Shown one piece after another: positions 15,560 through 23,626 of a stretch of 35,154 nucleotides of DNA. The notes under the pieces are model-generated. The model was given only the letters and a program-made list of their open reading frames with translations, did not search any database and had not been told where the DNA came from. This stretch comes from Actinomycetes bacterium (GTDB taxonomy: Bacteria; Actinomycetota; Coriobacteriia; Anaerosomatales; Anaerosomataceae): NCBI GenBank assembly GCA_021373175.1, contig JAJFTE010000137.1, positions 1 to 35,154 on the forward strand. Direction: 5' to 3'. The stretch's first letter is position 1, and each line of letters opens with the position of its first letter. A program made the translations under genes and the position numbers.

Positions 15560-16819
15560 TCAGTCCCCCATTCCGCAGCCCGGCGACACCTCGACGGTGA
15601 CAGCGTCGCTGTCCAGACCGAAGGCGGTGTGGAGCGCCCTGACAGCCGTACCGACCTTCTCGGCTTCGATCACGCACGAGATCCGAATAGACGAGGTGGA
15701 GATCATGTCGATGTTCACGCCTGCCTCGGCAAGCGTACGGAACATCCGCGCCGCCACTCCCGGATGCGTCTTCATCCCCGCCCCGACGAGCGATATCTTC
15801 GCGATGGACTCGTCAACCGACCACGTTCGGGCCCCGAGTTCGGCGACGACCTGCTCGGCCGCGCGCTTGGCCCGGAGAAGATCGGTCTTCGGCGAGGTGA
15901 ACGAGATATCGGTGGTTCCGTCCTCCGAGACGTTCTGGATGATCATGTCCACGTTCACGTTGGCGTCCGACATCACGGTGAACACCAGCGCGGCCACGCC
16001 CGGGCGATCGGGAACGTCGCGGATGGTCACCTTCGCCTCGGAGGTGTCGTGCGTGACTCCCGAGATGATCGCCTGCTCCATACTGGCATCGGCCTCCTTG
16101 ACGATGGTGCCGGGATTATCGTTGAAGCTCGAACGGCAGTGAATCACCACGCCGTGATTGCGTGCGAACTCCACACTCCTCAGCTGCAACACCCCGGCTC
16201 CTGATGCCGCCATCTCGAGCATCGCTTCATAGCCGATGCTATCGAGCTTACGCGCGGCCGGGACGATCCGGGGATCGGCGGTGAACACACCGTCAACGTC
16301 TGTATAGATCTCGCACACGTCGGCGTGCGTGCCAACCGCAATGGCGACGGCCGTGGTGTCGGACCCGCCACGACCAAGCGTCGTGATCTGCCCATCTTCG
16401 GTGGCACCCTGGAACCCGGCGACGATCACGATCTTCCCTTCGGCGAGCGACGCAAGGATGCGCTCCGCCCGGACCTCCTGGATCTTCGCCTGGCCGTGCA
16501 CGGGATCGGTCACGATCCCCACCTGTGGACCCGTGAAGGAGATGGCGTCGTGTCCGTCGGCGTGGATTGCCATCGCCAGAAGCGCGATCGACACCTGTTC
16601 GCCGGTTGAGAGCAGCATGTCCATCTCACGATCGGGTGGATCGCTGCAAACCGCCGAGGCAAGCTCGACGAGCTCGTCGGTCACATGCCCCATGGCCGAG
16701 ACGACAGCCACGACGTCGTCTCCGGCGCGCTTGCGCGCGATAAGCCGTCGCGCGACCGCGCGAATCCGGTCGGGAGTGCCGATCGATGTGCCGCCATATT
16801 TCTGGACGATCCGTGCCAT
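15560..16819 (-). CDS. lysC: Aspartate kinase
   Basis: Aspartokinase, phosphorylating L-aspartate as the first committed step of the aspartate amino-acid family. The 419 residues include the kinase signature KYGGTS at residues 7-12, FTGPQVGI near 94, GRGGSDTTAV near 149, and two ACT regulatory domains over about 265-419 (VTIRDVPDRPGVAALVF and ISLVGAGMKTHPGVAARMF). The ACT pair suggests feedback control by lysine and/or threonine, as known in the family. ATG 16819 has GGAGGTG just upstream. No lysine riboswitch can fit in the 103-base gap before it. The downstream neighbour is asd. Confidence 0.96.
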   Translation of the reverse strand: MARIVQKYGGTSIGTPDRIRAVARRLIARKRAGDDVVAVVSAMGHVTDELVELASAVCSDPPDREMDMLLSTGEQVSIALLAMAIHADGHDAISFTGPQVGIVTDPVHGQAKIQEVRAERILASLAEGKIVIVAGFQGATEDGQITTLGRGGSDTTAVAIAVGTHADVCEIYTDVDGVFTADPRIVPAARKLDSIGYEAMLEMAASGAGVLQLRSVEFARNHGVVIHCRSSFNDNPGTIVKEADASMEQAIISGVTHDTSEAKVTIRDVPDRPGVAALVFTVMSDANVNVDMIIQNVSEDGTTDISFTSPKTDLLRAKRAAEQVVAELGARTWSVDESIAKISLVGAGMKTHPGVAARMFRTLAEAGVNIDMISTSSIRISCVIEAEKVGTAVRALHTAFGLDSDAVTVEVSPGCGMGD

Positions 16820-16880
16820 GGCACCTCCGGGTACGCGGGGGTGCGGTCCATCCCCACCGGTCAGCTGGACATTGGCAGAT

Positions 16881-16886
16881 AGTGTA
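16881..16886 (-). promoter_or_regulatory. Possible -10 element for lysC
   Basis: The minus strand reads TACACT, four of six matches to the -10 consensus, about 60 bases before the lysC start. No good -35 element lies 16-18 bases upstream. Weakly supported; it is offered because a promoter is expected here after a hairpin that could end the preceding transcript. Confidence 0.25.
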
Positions 16887-16898
16887 GCAGCAATCGCG

Positions 16899-16918
16899 CC
16901 GCCTGAAGCGTTCGGCGG
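16899..16918 (-). terminator. Hairpin after the HD-GYP gene, possible terminator
   Basis: The arms CCGCC and GGCGG, plus GAA pairing with TTC around a three-base GCG loop and a single bulged base, form an eight-base-pair hairpin five bases after the HD-GYP stop. There is no U-run downstream, so it may act as an mRNA 3' stabiliser or a Rho-assisted terminator instead of an intrinsic one. Confidence 0.35.
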
Positions 16919-16922
16919 GCTC

Positions 16923-19469
16923 CTACGGCCACAGGCCCAGATGGTCCGCTTGACGCCTCATCCGCTCGGGAAGCGCCTCGATGGCCTCCGCGTAAAACTG
17001 GCTGACAAGACTTGCACCGGCGGTGCGCTCGATGAACGCCGCGGCTGCTGCGATCGCCGTGCGCATCTGATACAAGGCAGGCGCACCGGAGACCTCATCG
17101 CTGGCGTCGTAGACGAGGTGGCCGGCCGTGAGCATATACGGCAGCCCTTCTTCCGCGAACGCTTCATTGATGTCCTGTTCGAGGTTCGCCGCAAGACGCG
17201 GACCGCCCAGACGCCTGAAACGTGCGAACATGCCGTCATAGACCGCGACGAACACGGCGGCAGCCTCCTCCGGACCGAACTCCTCCGGACTCGGCGCGCT
17301 CTGAGCGCCGAAGCGTCCGCCATCACCGGAGAGGACGCGAATGAACGCTTCGACGACGCGCGGGTCGAACTGCGTGCCCGAGCAGCGGCGAAGTTCGAGC
17401 ATCGCGTCTTCCTGCGAGCGCCCGCGGCGGTACGGCCGGTCTGAGACCATGGCCTCGTAGGCATCGGCGACCGTAAGCACGCGCGCGAGAAGCGGGATCT
17501 CCTCGCCCTTCAGCCCTGCCGGATACCCACGCCCGTCGTAGTGCTCGTGGTGATGCCGGACGACCGGCGCGATCGGCCAGGGGAACGCGATCGGCTTGAG
17601 AATGTTCGCGCCGATAAGCGGATGGTGCCGCATCTGGGCCATCTCTTCATCGGTGAGCTTGCCAGCCTTGAGAAGGATATCCTCGCTGATGCCGATCTTT
17701 CCGATGTCGTGCAGGTATGCCGCCATCTCAAGCGCCGTGCGCTGCTCGGGCGCTAGCGCCATCTTCTCACCGATCGCGATCGCGAGCTGGGCGACCGTGT
17801 CGGAGTGGCCGCGCGTGTACGGGTCCTTCGCGTCAACAGCCGCCGCAAGCGCCCGGACCGTGGCAAGATACGCGTCCTGCAGGCTCGAAAAGAGGTCGAT
17901 ATTGCCGATAGCGATGGTGACGTGGTTCGCGATCGTGGCCAGCAGCCGGACGTCGTCGCTGCCGAAGCGGCGCTGCGAGTCACGGCTGCCGACGGTGATG
18001 GCACCCATGGTGCCCTCTGCCGAAACGAGCGGCACGCAGAGTGCCGCAAGCGCGCCGCTCACGCTGTCGATCCTGCTGTTCGGCTCCTCGCCCACCCGCG
18101 GCGGGTTGAAGATCAAAGGACGCCCCTCGCGCACCACCCATTCGGGCATGGAGGCGCGAACCGCCGCTTCGTCTGGCCGGGGCGCAGAAGACCCGCGCAA
18201 AGACCGAACGATAAGCTGCCCGCTTTCGTGATCGCGCAACGTGACGTATCCGAGCTCGACGTTGAAGATCCGCATCGCCGAATCGAGGACCAAGTCCAGG
18301 AGCGTCTCAAGGTCCAGCGTCGAGCCGAGCGAGCGGCTCATCTCGTAGAGCGTCGCGAGCTCCAGCACCTTCTTCGTGAGGCTCTCGCTGCGCTCTCGAA
18401 GTGAGTCGGTCATAACGTTCAAGTTATCGGCCAGCCTTGTGATCTCGTTGGTCCCGCGGAACGAGACCTTTGCCGAGAAATCCCCCTCGGCTACCCGAGC
18501 GACGCTGTCGGAGAGCTCCACGAGTGGCTCCGAAACACGCCTGGCAACCCACCAGTTGAGGGTCAGGAGCACGAGCACCGCGAGCGCCGACCACATGAGG
18601 ATGAGGTTCGTTGTCGTGCGCCGCGTCTGCTCGGCAACGGTTGTCGGCATGGCGGCGACGAGATACGCTGAGCTTCCAGTGGGGTCGTTCTTGAACGAGA
18701 TGACGGCGGCCCTGAGGCTGAACATCGCGCCCCCCGCCGAGAGGGGGACCGTCTTGTTCTCGGCGATTTGCGCGAGCGCCTGCCTGACCGCGGGAACGGG
18801 CTGCCGCAGGGCGGCGGCAGTCTGACCGGAATCGCTCGGCATCGAACGAACCGCGACAGGCCGGCCGCTGCTGTCATAGATCCCGACGACGGCCACCGAC
18901 CCCTCCGAGACGCTGCGGACGAACGCGTCGTCGACGATCGAAGAAAGCGCTAGCATGAACGTCCGCCCGCCCGGACCCTTCACAGGCTGCAGGGCGGTCA
19001 GCGTGTACGACGGGCCGATGCGGATGAGGATGGGATGGCTCATCGAGAGCACGACCCGATCACGATCGGTTCCTCCGAGCGGCAATACGCCTGGCATCAG
19101 CTGGAGCCGGCCGGTGGAGGCGAGCACCGTGCCCCAATCATCGAGCAGCATGAGATTATCGGCCCCGAGCGACTGGTTAAGCAGGACGAGCACGCCGGAA
19201 AGCCGCTGCACGTCATCTTTGCTTGCGGCATCGACGAGGCGCGAATCCTCCGCGGCCATCTTGGCGCTTCGTTGCAGATCGACGCTTGTCTCTTCGAGCC
19301 GCGATCGCGTGTTGATGATGACGGACTCGACGCTCTCATCGATCCACGACTGGGTGATGCGCCCTATCAGCGTGGAAGCGACCAGCGTCGCGACGATCGC
19401 GACGACGATCGACGCGGCCACGAGCGGCACGATGATCTGGTTGTGCAGATGTCTGCCGAAGGGTCGCAT
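16923..19469 (-). CDS. Membrane HD-GYP protein with HAMP and GAF domains
   Basis: Predicted cyclic-di-GMP phosphodiesterase receptor of 848 residues. A helix at 12-36, an extracytoplasmic region to about 285 and a second helix at 287-309 are followed by HAMP (305-357), a GAF domain (about 380-525) and an HD-GYP domain (530-712). The HD-GYP domain keeps HDIGK at 587-591 and HHEHYDGRGYP near 640-650, so it should be active. The last 120 residues (about 725-848) form an extra helical region that I do not recognise. ATG 19469 lies 15 bases after the stop of the PstS-like lipoprotein gene, so the two are probably co-transcribed. That suggests the extracytoplasmic part may respond to the lipoprotein or its ligand, but this is inference. 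Confidence 0.9.
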   Translation of the reverse strand: MRPFGRHLHNQIIVPLVAASIVVAIVATLVASTLIGRITQSWIDESVESVIINTRSRLEETSVDLQRSAKMAAEDSRLVDAASKDDVQRLSGVLVLLNQSLGADNLMLLDDWGTVLASTGRLQLMPGVLPLGGTDRDRVVLSMSHPILIRIGPSYTLTALQPVKGPGGRTFMLALSSIVDDAFVRSVSEGSVAVVGIYDSSGRPVAVRSMPSDSGQTAAALRQPVPAVRQALAQIAENKTVPLSAGGAMFSLRAAVISFKNDPTGSSAYLVAAMPTTVAEQTRRTTTNLILMWSALAVLVLLTLNWWVARRVSEPLVELSDSVARVAEGDFSAKVSFRGTNEITRLADNLNVMTDSLRERSESLTKKVLELATLYEMSRSLGSTLDLETLLDLVLDSAMRIFNVELGYVTLRDHESGQLIVRSLRGSSAPRPDEAAVRASMPEWVVREGRPLIFNPPRVGEEPNSRIDSVSGALAALCVPLVSAEGTMGAITVGSRDSQRRFGSDDVRLLATIANHVTIAIGNIDLFSSLQDAYLATVRALAAAVDAKDPYTRGHSDTVAQLAIAIGEKMALAPEQRTALEMAAYLHDIGKIGISEDILLKAGKLTDEEMAQMRHHPLIGANILKPIAFPWPIAPVVRHHHEHYDGRGYPAGLKGEEIPLLARVLTVADAYEAMVSDRPYRRGRSQEDAMLELRRCSGTQFDPRVVEAFIRVLSGDGGRFGAQSAPSPEEFGPEEAAAVFVAVYDGMFARFRRLGGPRLAANLEQDINEAFAEEGLPYMLTAGHLVYDASDEVSGAPALYQMRTAIAAAAAFIERTAGASLVSQFYAEAIEALPERMRRQADHLGLWP

Positions 19470-19484
19470 CAGCGTCGGCGTCGG

Positions 19485-20318
19485 CTACTCCGCCGGGGCG
19501 AAGCCTTTGCTCTTGATCAGCTCCACCGCCTTCGCGCTTCTTGCCCACTGGAGGAACCCGTCGATCTGCTCGCCTGCGTCGGCGCCGGTCACCACGCCGA
19601 GCGGCCGCACGACTCTGTACGTCCCGTTCTCGATGTTCGCGACGGTTGGTTCCACGCCGTCCAGCTTGAGGATGTGAACCGGCACGTCTTGCGAGAGTCC
19701 GTAGCCGAGCGAGAAATACCCTATCGCCCCTGCTGTGGACTGCACCCCTTCGATCATGTCCGGTTCGTAGTACAGGTCCACAGCCTTCGGCGTTATCTTC
19801 AAGTCCGCGCCAAGAACGTATTGCCGCAGAATGATCTTCGCCGACTCGTCCTCGTTGCGATCCAGGATCGTGATTGGCAGGTCTGGGCCGCCGAGTTCGT
19901 TCCAGTTCGCGTACGTGCCCTGGTAGATGTCGCGCACCTGCTGTGACGTGAGGCCATCGAGCTGTACCGACGGGTGCGTCGCCACGACAAGGCCGTCGCG
20001 CGAGAGCGCCGTGTAGCGCAGGTGGAGCTTCTTCTCCTCGGTGGTCAGGTCACGCGAGACCGCGCCTATCTCGAGGTCACCGTTTGCGACACCCTTGATG
20101 CCGCCGCCGGAATGAAGCCCTGGCAGGTATGTGAACTCGACATCCCCGCCGGAGTAGCTCGTGGTCAAGATGCGCAGAAGCGGGAGGCACGTTCCAGAAC
20201 CCGATACGCGGACGGTTTCGCTCGCTTTGTACCCGGCGGTCTTGTCAGCCGGAGCGCACGCTGAGAGCACGAGCACGACCGTCAGGGCCGAAAGCAGATA
20301 CCGCTTGCGAGACGCCAT
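19485..20318 (-). CDS. PstS-like phosphate-type substrate-binding lipoprotein
   Basis: Secreted, lipid-anchored binding protein of 277 residues. A signal peptide ends in lipobox LSAC with Cys21 as the predicted lipidation site. The mature region resembles PstS-like proteins: VSGSGTCLPLL at the start of the fold, ISRDL-like EIGAVSRDLT near residue 90, and QQVRDIYQGTYANWNELGG near residue 122, a segment typical of the family. The pstCAB permease genes are absent, and the next gene is an HD-GYP receptor. It could be a phosphate or other oxyanion sensor protein and not a transport component. ATG 20318 has GGGAGAGGA upstream; a longer frame to 20348 adds no family similarity. Confidence 0.85.
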   Translation of the reverse strand: MASRKRYLLSALTVVLVLSACAPADKTAGYKASETVRVSGSGTCLPLLRILTTSYSGGDVEFTYLPGLHSGGGIKGVANGDLEIGAVSRDLTTEEKKLHLRYTALSRDGLVVATHPSVQLDGLTSQQVRDIYQGTYANWNELGGPDLPITILDRNEDESAKIILRQYVLGADLKITPKAVDLYYEPDMIEGVQSTAGAIGYFSLGYGLSQDVPVHILKLDGVEPTVANIENGTYRVVRPLGVVTGADAGEQIDGFLQWARSAKAVELIKSKGFAPAE

Positions 20319-20354
20319 CGACCGTCCTCTCCCAGCGCCAGTAGGCACGGCGTC

Positions 20355-20360
20355 ATTCTA
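20355..20360 (-). promoter_or_regulatory. Possible -10 element for the PstS-like/HD-GYP pair
   Basis: The minus strand reads TAGAAT, five of six matches to the -10 consensus, 37 bases before the lipoprotein start and just after the hairpin that follows porB. No convincing -35 element is seen at 16-18 bases, because that position falls in the GC-rich hairpin. Confidence 0.4.
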
Positions 20361-20364
20361 ACAC

Positions 20365-20399
20365 CACGGGGGCCCCGGACGACTCCGAAGGCCCCCGTG
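20365..20399 (-). terminator. Terminator-like hairpin after porB
   Basis: A perfect ten-base-pair stem (20365-20374 with 20390-20399) encloses a 15-base loop that can form a further CGGA/TCCG stem. It lies 27 bases after the porB stop and fits the end of the por operon. The downstream sequence has only scattered T residues. Confidence 0.6.
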
Positions 20400-20425
20400 A
20401 GAAGTGCACAACGCGGCCGGTACGG

Positions 20426-21358
20426 CTACGAACAGTTGAAGCGCGACTGAAGTGCGTCCCATTGATGGTCGACATCGCTCTGCATCTCGGCGAGCAGAGC
20501 CTCGTTCCCCGGAGCGAACAGGTGCTTGAAGCGGCCCTGCGGCTTGAGGAATTCCTCGATCGGCTTGCGATTGACCACCCTGACGGTCTGTCGCCACACA
20601 CCGTCCTCGACCTCGAAGAGCGGCCAGAAACCCGTCTGCACGGCCGACTTCGCGATCTCGACCGTCTTGTTGTACGGAATCCGCCAACCGCGAGGACATG
20701 GCGCGAAGACGTTGATGAACGCCGGGCCCTGCACGGCGAATGCCTTCTCGGCCTTGTTGGTGAGGTCTTTCCAGTGGCTGATCGACGCCTGAGCGACGTA
20801 CGGGATGTTGTGCGCGGCCATGATCGCAGTGAGGTCCTTACGGCGTTGCTGCTTGCCTTGCTGTGCCGCGCCGACCTGCGCGGTGGTTGCCCAGGCGCCT
20901 TTCGGTGTGGCCGATGAGCGCTGGATGCCGGTGTTCATGTACGCGCCGTTGTCGTAGCACACGTACACCATGTCGTGCCCGCGCTCCATCGCGCCGGACA
21001 GCGACTGCAAACCGATGTCGTATGTGCCGCCGTCGCCGCCGAAAGCCACGAACTTCACCCGCTTGTCGGCCGGGATCTTGCCCGCAGCCTTGAGGCCTTT
21101 GAACGCGGCTTCAACGCCCGACACGGTTGCGGCGGCGTTCTCAAACGCGTTGTGGATGAACGGGGTCTTCCACGCCGAGTACGGGTAGATGGTGGTCGAG
21201 ACCTCGAGGCAGCCGGTGGCACAACCCACAACGACAGGCTCGAGGCCCGCGCCGAGGAGCACCTGACGCACGGCGATCGAAGCGCCGCACCCGGCGCAGA
21301 GCCGATGGCCGCCTTCGAGACGGTCTTCACGATGGGTGAGTTCCTTCAAGTTTGCCAT
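20426..21358 (-). CDS. porB: Pyruvate:ferredoxin oxidoreductase beta subunit
   Basis: Thiamine-diphosphate subunit of the four-part 2-oxoacid:ferredoxin oxidoreductase, 310 residues. GHRLCAGCGAS near residue 20 has the CxxC that helps bind the catalytic 4Fe-4S cluster, and FGGDGGTYDIG near residue 110 is the ThDP/Mg-binding motif. Together with PorA it converts pyruvate and CoA to acetyl-CoA, CO2 and reduced ferredoxin. The ATG at 21358 sits six bases after GGAGGTGA; the GTG within that ribosome site at 21367 is an unlikely start. It is the last gene of porCDAB and is followed by a hairpin. Pyruvate is the expected substrate from gene order, though other 2-oxoacids cannot be excluded. Confidence 0.94.
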   Translation of the reverse strand: MANLKELTHREDRLEGGHRLCAGCGASIAVRQVLLGAGLEPVVVGCATGCLEVSTTIYPYSAWKTPFIHNAFENAAATVSGVEAAFKGLKAAGKIPADKRVKFVAFGGDGGTYDIGLQSLSGAMERGHDMVYVCYDNGAYMNTGIQRSSATPKGAWATTAQVGAAQQGKQQRRKDLTAIMAAHNIPYVAQASISHWKDLTNKAEKAFAVQGPAFINVFAPCPRGWRIPYNKTVEIAKSAVQTGFWPLFEVEDGVWRQTVRVVNRKPIEEFLKPQGRFKHLFAPGNEALLAEMQSDVDHQWDALQSRFNCS

Positions 21359-21370
21359 GTGCGTCACCTC

Positions 21371-22558
21371 CTAACGGGTGCCGAGATAAACGAGACCGGC
21401 CGGCGCTTCAACGCCCGAGGCGATATCGGTCAGGTCCTTGTACACGCTCTCGATAAGCTCAAGCTTCACGTCGCTGCCTCCGAGACCGTATATGTAATCG
21501 ATGACCGGCATCCGCTCGGAGCTGTCGTACAGGGCGCTCCTCACTTCGAGGAAGAGCGGACCGCCCTCGGCGCCAAACGACTCGGCGCGGTCCATGACCG
21601 CGACGGCCTTCACGCCAAGCAGCGCCTCCGCGATCTCGGCAAAGGGGAACGGCCGGAAGCACCGCACCTTCACGACACCGGCCTTCATGCCCGCATCGCG
21701 CAGACCGCGGGCGACGTGTCGCACGTTGCCAGCTGTCGAACCCAAGACGATGATCGCGACTTCGGCGTCTTCCATGCCCCACGTCTCGATCATGCCGAAC
21801 GGACGACCGGAAAGCTTCGAGAACTCGGCACCCACATCGTTTATCACCTTGCGAGAACGCTCAATCGCCTCTCGCTGCGCCTTCTTGAACTCGAAGAACG
21901 GGCCGTCGAGACCAGCGAACGAACCGTGCGTGACCGGGTTCTCCAAATCGAGCAACGGGTACTTGGGCACGTACTCGCCCACGAAAGCGCTGACCGATTC
22001 GTCGTCCATGAGCTCGACGCGATCAATGGAGTGCGTCGTGATAAAGCCGTCAAGGGTGCTCATGACAGGTAGCAGCACGTCATCGTTCTCCGCCACCCGC
22101 ACGGCCATGATCGTGTTGTCGTACGCCTCCTGTGCCGTCTCGGCGAACAGCATGACCCAGCCGGTGTCTCGCGCGCCCATGATGTCGCTGTGGTCGCAGT
22201 GGATGTTGATCGGTGCCGAGAGGGCACGATTCGCATTGGCCATCACGATCGGCAGACGCATGCCGGCGGCGATGTGCAGCTCCTCCCACATGAGGGCGAG
22301 GCCCTGTGAGGAGGTAGCCGTCATAACGCGGGCGCCGGCTGCCGAGGCGCCCACGCAGGCGCTCATGGCCGAGTGCTCCGACTCGACAGTGACATACTCG
22401 GTGTGGACGCGGCCCTTGGCCACGAACGCGGCGAACTCCTCGACGATGGTGGTCTGAGGCGTGATCGGGTACGCGGCAACGACGTCGGGCGCGCACTGGC
22501 GCATGGCCTCGGCAACCACGGTGTTACCGGTGGCGGCAACAGTCTTCTGGGTTGGCAT
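21371..22558 (-). CDS. porA: Pyruvate:ferredoxin oxidoreductase alpha subunit
   Basis: Alpha subunit of 395 residues. The N-terminal pyrimidine-binding domain has AAYPITPQT near residue 31, the hallmark of this family, followed by EYVTVESEHSAMSACVGAS. A transketolase-C-like domain follows with VVKVRCFRPFPF and an AVMDRAESFG segment. It pairs with PorB to bind ThDP at the interface. ATG 22558 is preceded by GGAGGTG, and the porD stop lies two bases upstream, so translation is probably coupled. The frame extending to 22642 overlaps porD and is not part of the protein. Confidence 0.95.
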   Translation of the reverse strand: MPTQKTVAATGNTVVAEAMRQCAPDVVAAYPITPQTTIVEEFAAFVAKGRVHTEYVTVESEHSAMSACVGASAAGARVMTATSSQGLALMWEELHIAAGMRLPIVMANANRALSAPINIHCDHSDIMGARDTGWVMLFAETAQEAYDNTIMAVRVAENDDVLLPVMSTLDGFITTHSIDRVELMDDESVSAFVGEYVPKYPLLDLENPVTHGSFAGLDGPFFEFKKAQREAIERSRKVINDVGAEFSKLSGRPFGMIETWGMEDAEVAIIVLGSTAGNVRHVARGLRDAGMKAGVVKVRCFRPFPFAEIAEALLGVKAVAVMDRAESFGAEGGPLFLEVRSALYDSSERMPVIDYIYGLGGSDVKLELIESVYKDLTDIASGVEAPAGLVYLGTR

Positions 22559-22560
22559 CT

Positions 22561-22884
22561 CTACTTCACCTCCGGAAGGTCGCAGCCCTCGGGCACCATG
22601 GTGATGGCGTCGGCAGGGCATTCGTTGGCGCACACGCCGCAACCCTTGCAGTGAGCGAGGTTGAAGGTCGTGACCTTCTCATCTTCGGCATTGATCGCCG
22701 AATCCGGGCACATGATCCAGCAGATCAGGCACTGAGTGCACGTAACGTCATCGCGCACAGGACGCTCGCTCCGCCAGCCGCCTGTCACGTAATCGCGGCT
22801 GTTGCCCGACTCGGGAATGACCGCGCCGAGGGGGAACCTATCGGACTTCCACTCGTCAAGACTTGAGACGTCCCACGTGCTCAT
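22561..22884 (-). CDS. porD: Pyruvate:ferredoxin oxidoreductase delta subunit (2[4Fe-4S])
   Basis: Ferredoxin-like electron-transfer subunit of 107 residues. Two cluster motifs are visible: CTQCLICWIMCP near residue 49 and CKGCGVCANECP near residue 79, each CxxCxxCxxxCP. The N-terminal extension with a GNSRDYVTGGWRSERP segment is typical of PorD. ATG 22884 overlaps the porC stop as ATGA. It carries electrons from the PorAB core to soluble ferredoxin. Confidence 0.95.
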   Translation of the reverse strand: MSTWDVSSLDEWKSDRFPLGAVIPESGNSRDYVTGGWRSERPVRDDVTCTQCLICWIMCPDSAINAEDEKVTTFNLAHCKGCGVCANECPADAITMVPEGCDLPEVK

Positions 22885-23459
22885 CCCACGGACACCTCCT
22901 CGTACGCGCGGGTCACGGACGCGATGTTGGCGTCGATGATGTCCTGGTTGAACTTCTTGGCGAAGGTCTTGGTGAGGTGCTCGACGATGGGCGCCACGTC
23001 GAACAGGCCCGTCGCCTTCGCAAGCGCCCCGATCATCGGCGTGTTCGGCATATCTCGCTTGAGGGTAGCGAGCGAGATGCCAGAGGCGTCCACGGAAGCC
23101 ACCCGGGCCGGGCTGTCCTGCATGCCGAGCTCCTTTCGGAGATCCGCCGGCGTCTTACAGGTGTTGACGATGATGACACCCTCATCGGTGATTCCCTCGG
23201 CTACATCAACGATCGCGAGAAGCGTCTCGTCCAGTACGACGACGACGTCCGGATTCTCGATGTTGCAGTGGATCTCGATCGGAACGCTGCTGATGCGCGT
23301 GAACGCCTTGATGGGCGCGCCCATCCGCTCGGGACCGTACTCAGGCATCGCCTGCATGTACTGGTCGAGCTCGAGCGCCGTTTCGGCCACGAGCTTGGCA
23401 GCCGTGACCGCGCCCTGACCGGCTCGCGCATGCCAACGGATCTCCGTTAGCTGCTGCAT
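22881..23459 (-). CDS. porC: Pyruvate:ferredoxin oxidoreductase gamma subunit
   Basis: Gamma subunit of 192 residues, first gene of porCDAB. The GAGQGAVTAA-like segment RAGQGAVTAAKLVAE near residue 12 and EYGPERMGAPIKAFTRIS near residue 41 are family signatures of the CoA-associated gamma domain. ATG 23459 has GGAAGGGGAG upstream. A 167-base gap separates it from recR and holds a possible promoter and an inverted repeat, so the por genes appear to form their own transcription unit. Confidence 0.95.
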   Translation of the reverse strand: MQQLTEIRWHARAGQGAVTAAKLVAETALELDQYMQAMPEYGPERMGAPIKAFTRISSVPIEIHCNIENPDVVVVLDETLLAIVDVAEGITDEGVIIVNTCKTPADLRKELGMQDSPARVASVDASGISLATLKRDMPNTPMIGALAKATGLFDVAPIVEHLTKTFAKKFNQDIIDANIASVTRAYEEVSVG

Positions 23460-23487
23460 GGTCTCCCCTTCCTCGGTGTTGCGTGCG

Positions 23488-23534
23488 GACTCCGGTCCAA
23501 ACGTGCGGGTGCGTTCGGCGGGGGACCGGGAGTC
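23488..23534 (-). promoter_or_regulatory. Inverted repeat in the por leader
   Basis: An 11-base arm at 23488-23498 pairs with a 12-base arm at 23523-23534 apart from one bulged base, enclosing 24 bases. It lies 29 bases before the porC start. If transcription starts shortly after the possible -10 at 23540-23545, this hairpin would form the very 5' end of the por mRNA. It may stabilise the message or bind a regulator. Confidence 0.4.
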
Positions 23535-23539
23535 ACATC

Positions 23540-23545
23540 AGGATA
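23540..23545 (-). promoter_or_regulatory. Possible -10 element for porCDAB
   Basis: The minus strand reads TATCCT (four of six consensus matches) 81 bases before porC. The hexamer 17 bases upstream, CGCACA, is a poor -35. This is the best placed candidate in the recR-porC gap. Confidence 0.3.
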
Positions 23546-23626
23546 CGAGGGTGTAGGCGGTGTGCGGACGGTATGCCGCCCCGAGCGGAACGATTCATCG
23601 GTGAACGGCAGCAAGAACCTGGAAAT

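Noticed and set aside
16820-16922. Lysine riboswitch before lysC
   Set aside because: The 103-base gap is too short for the element and no characteristic core was seen.
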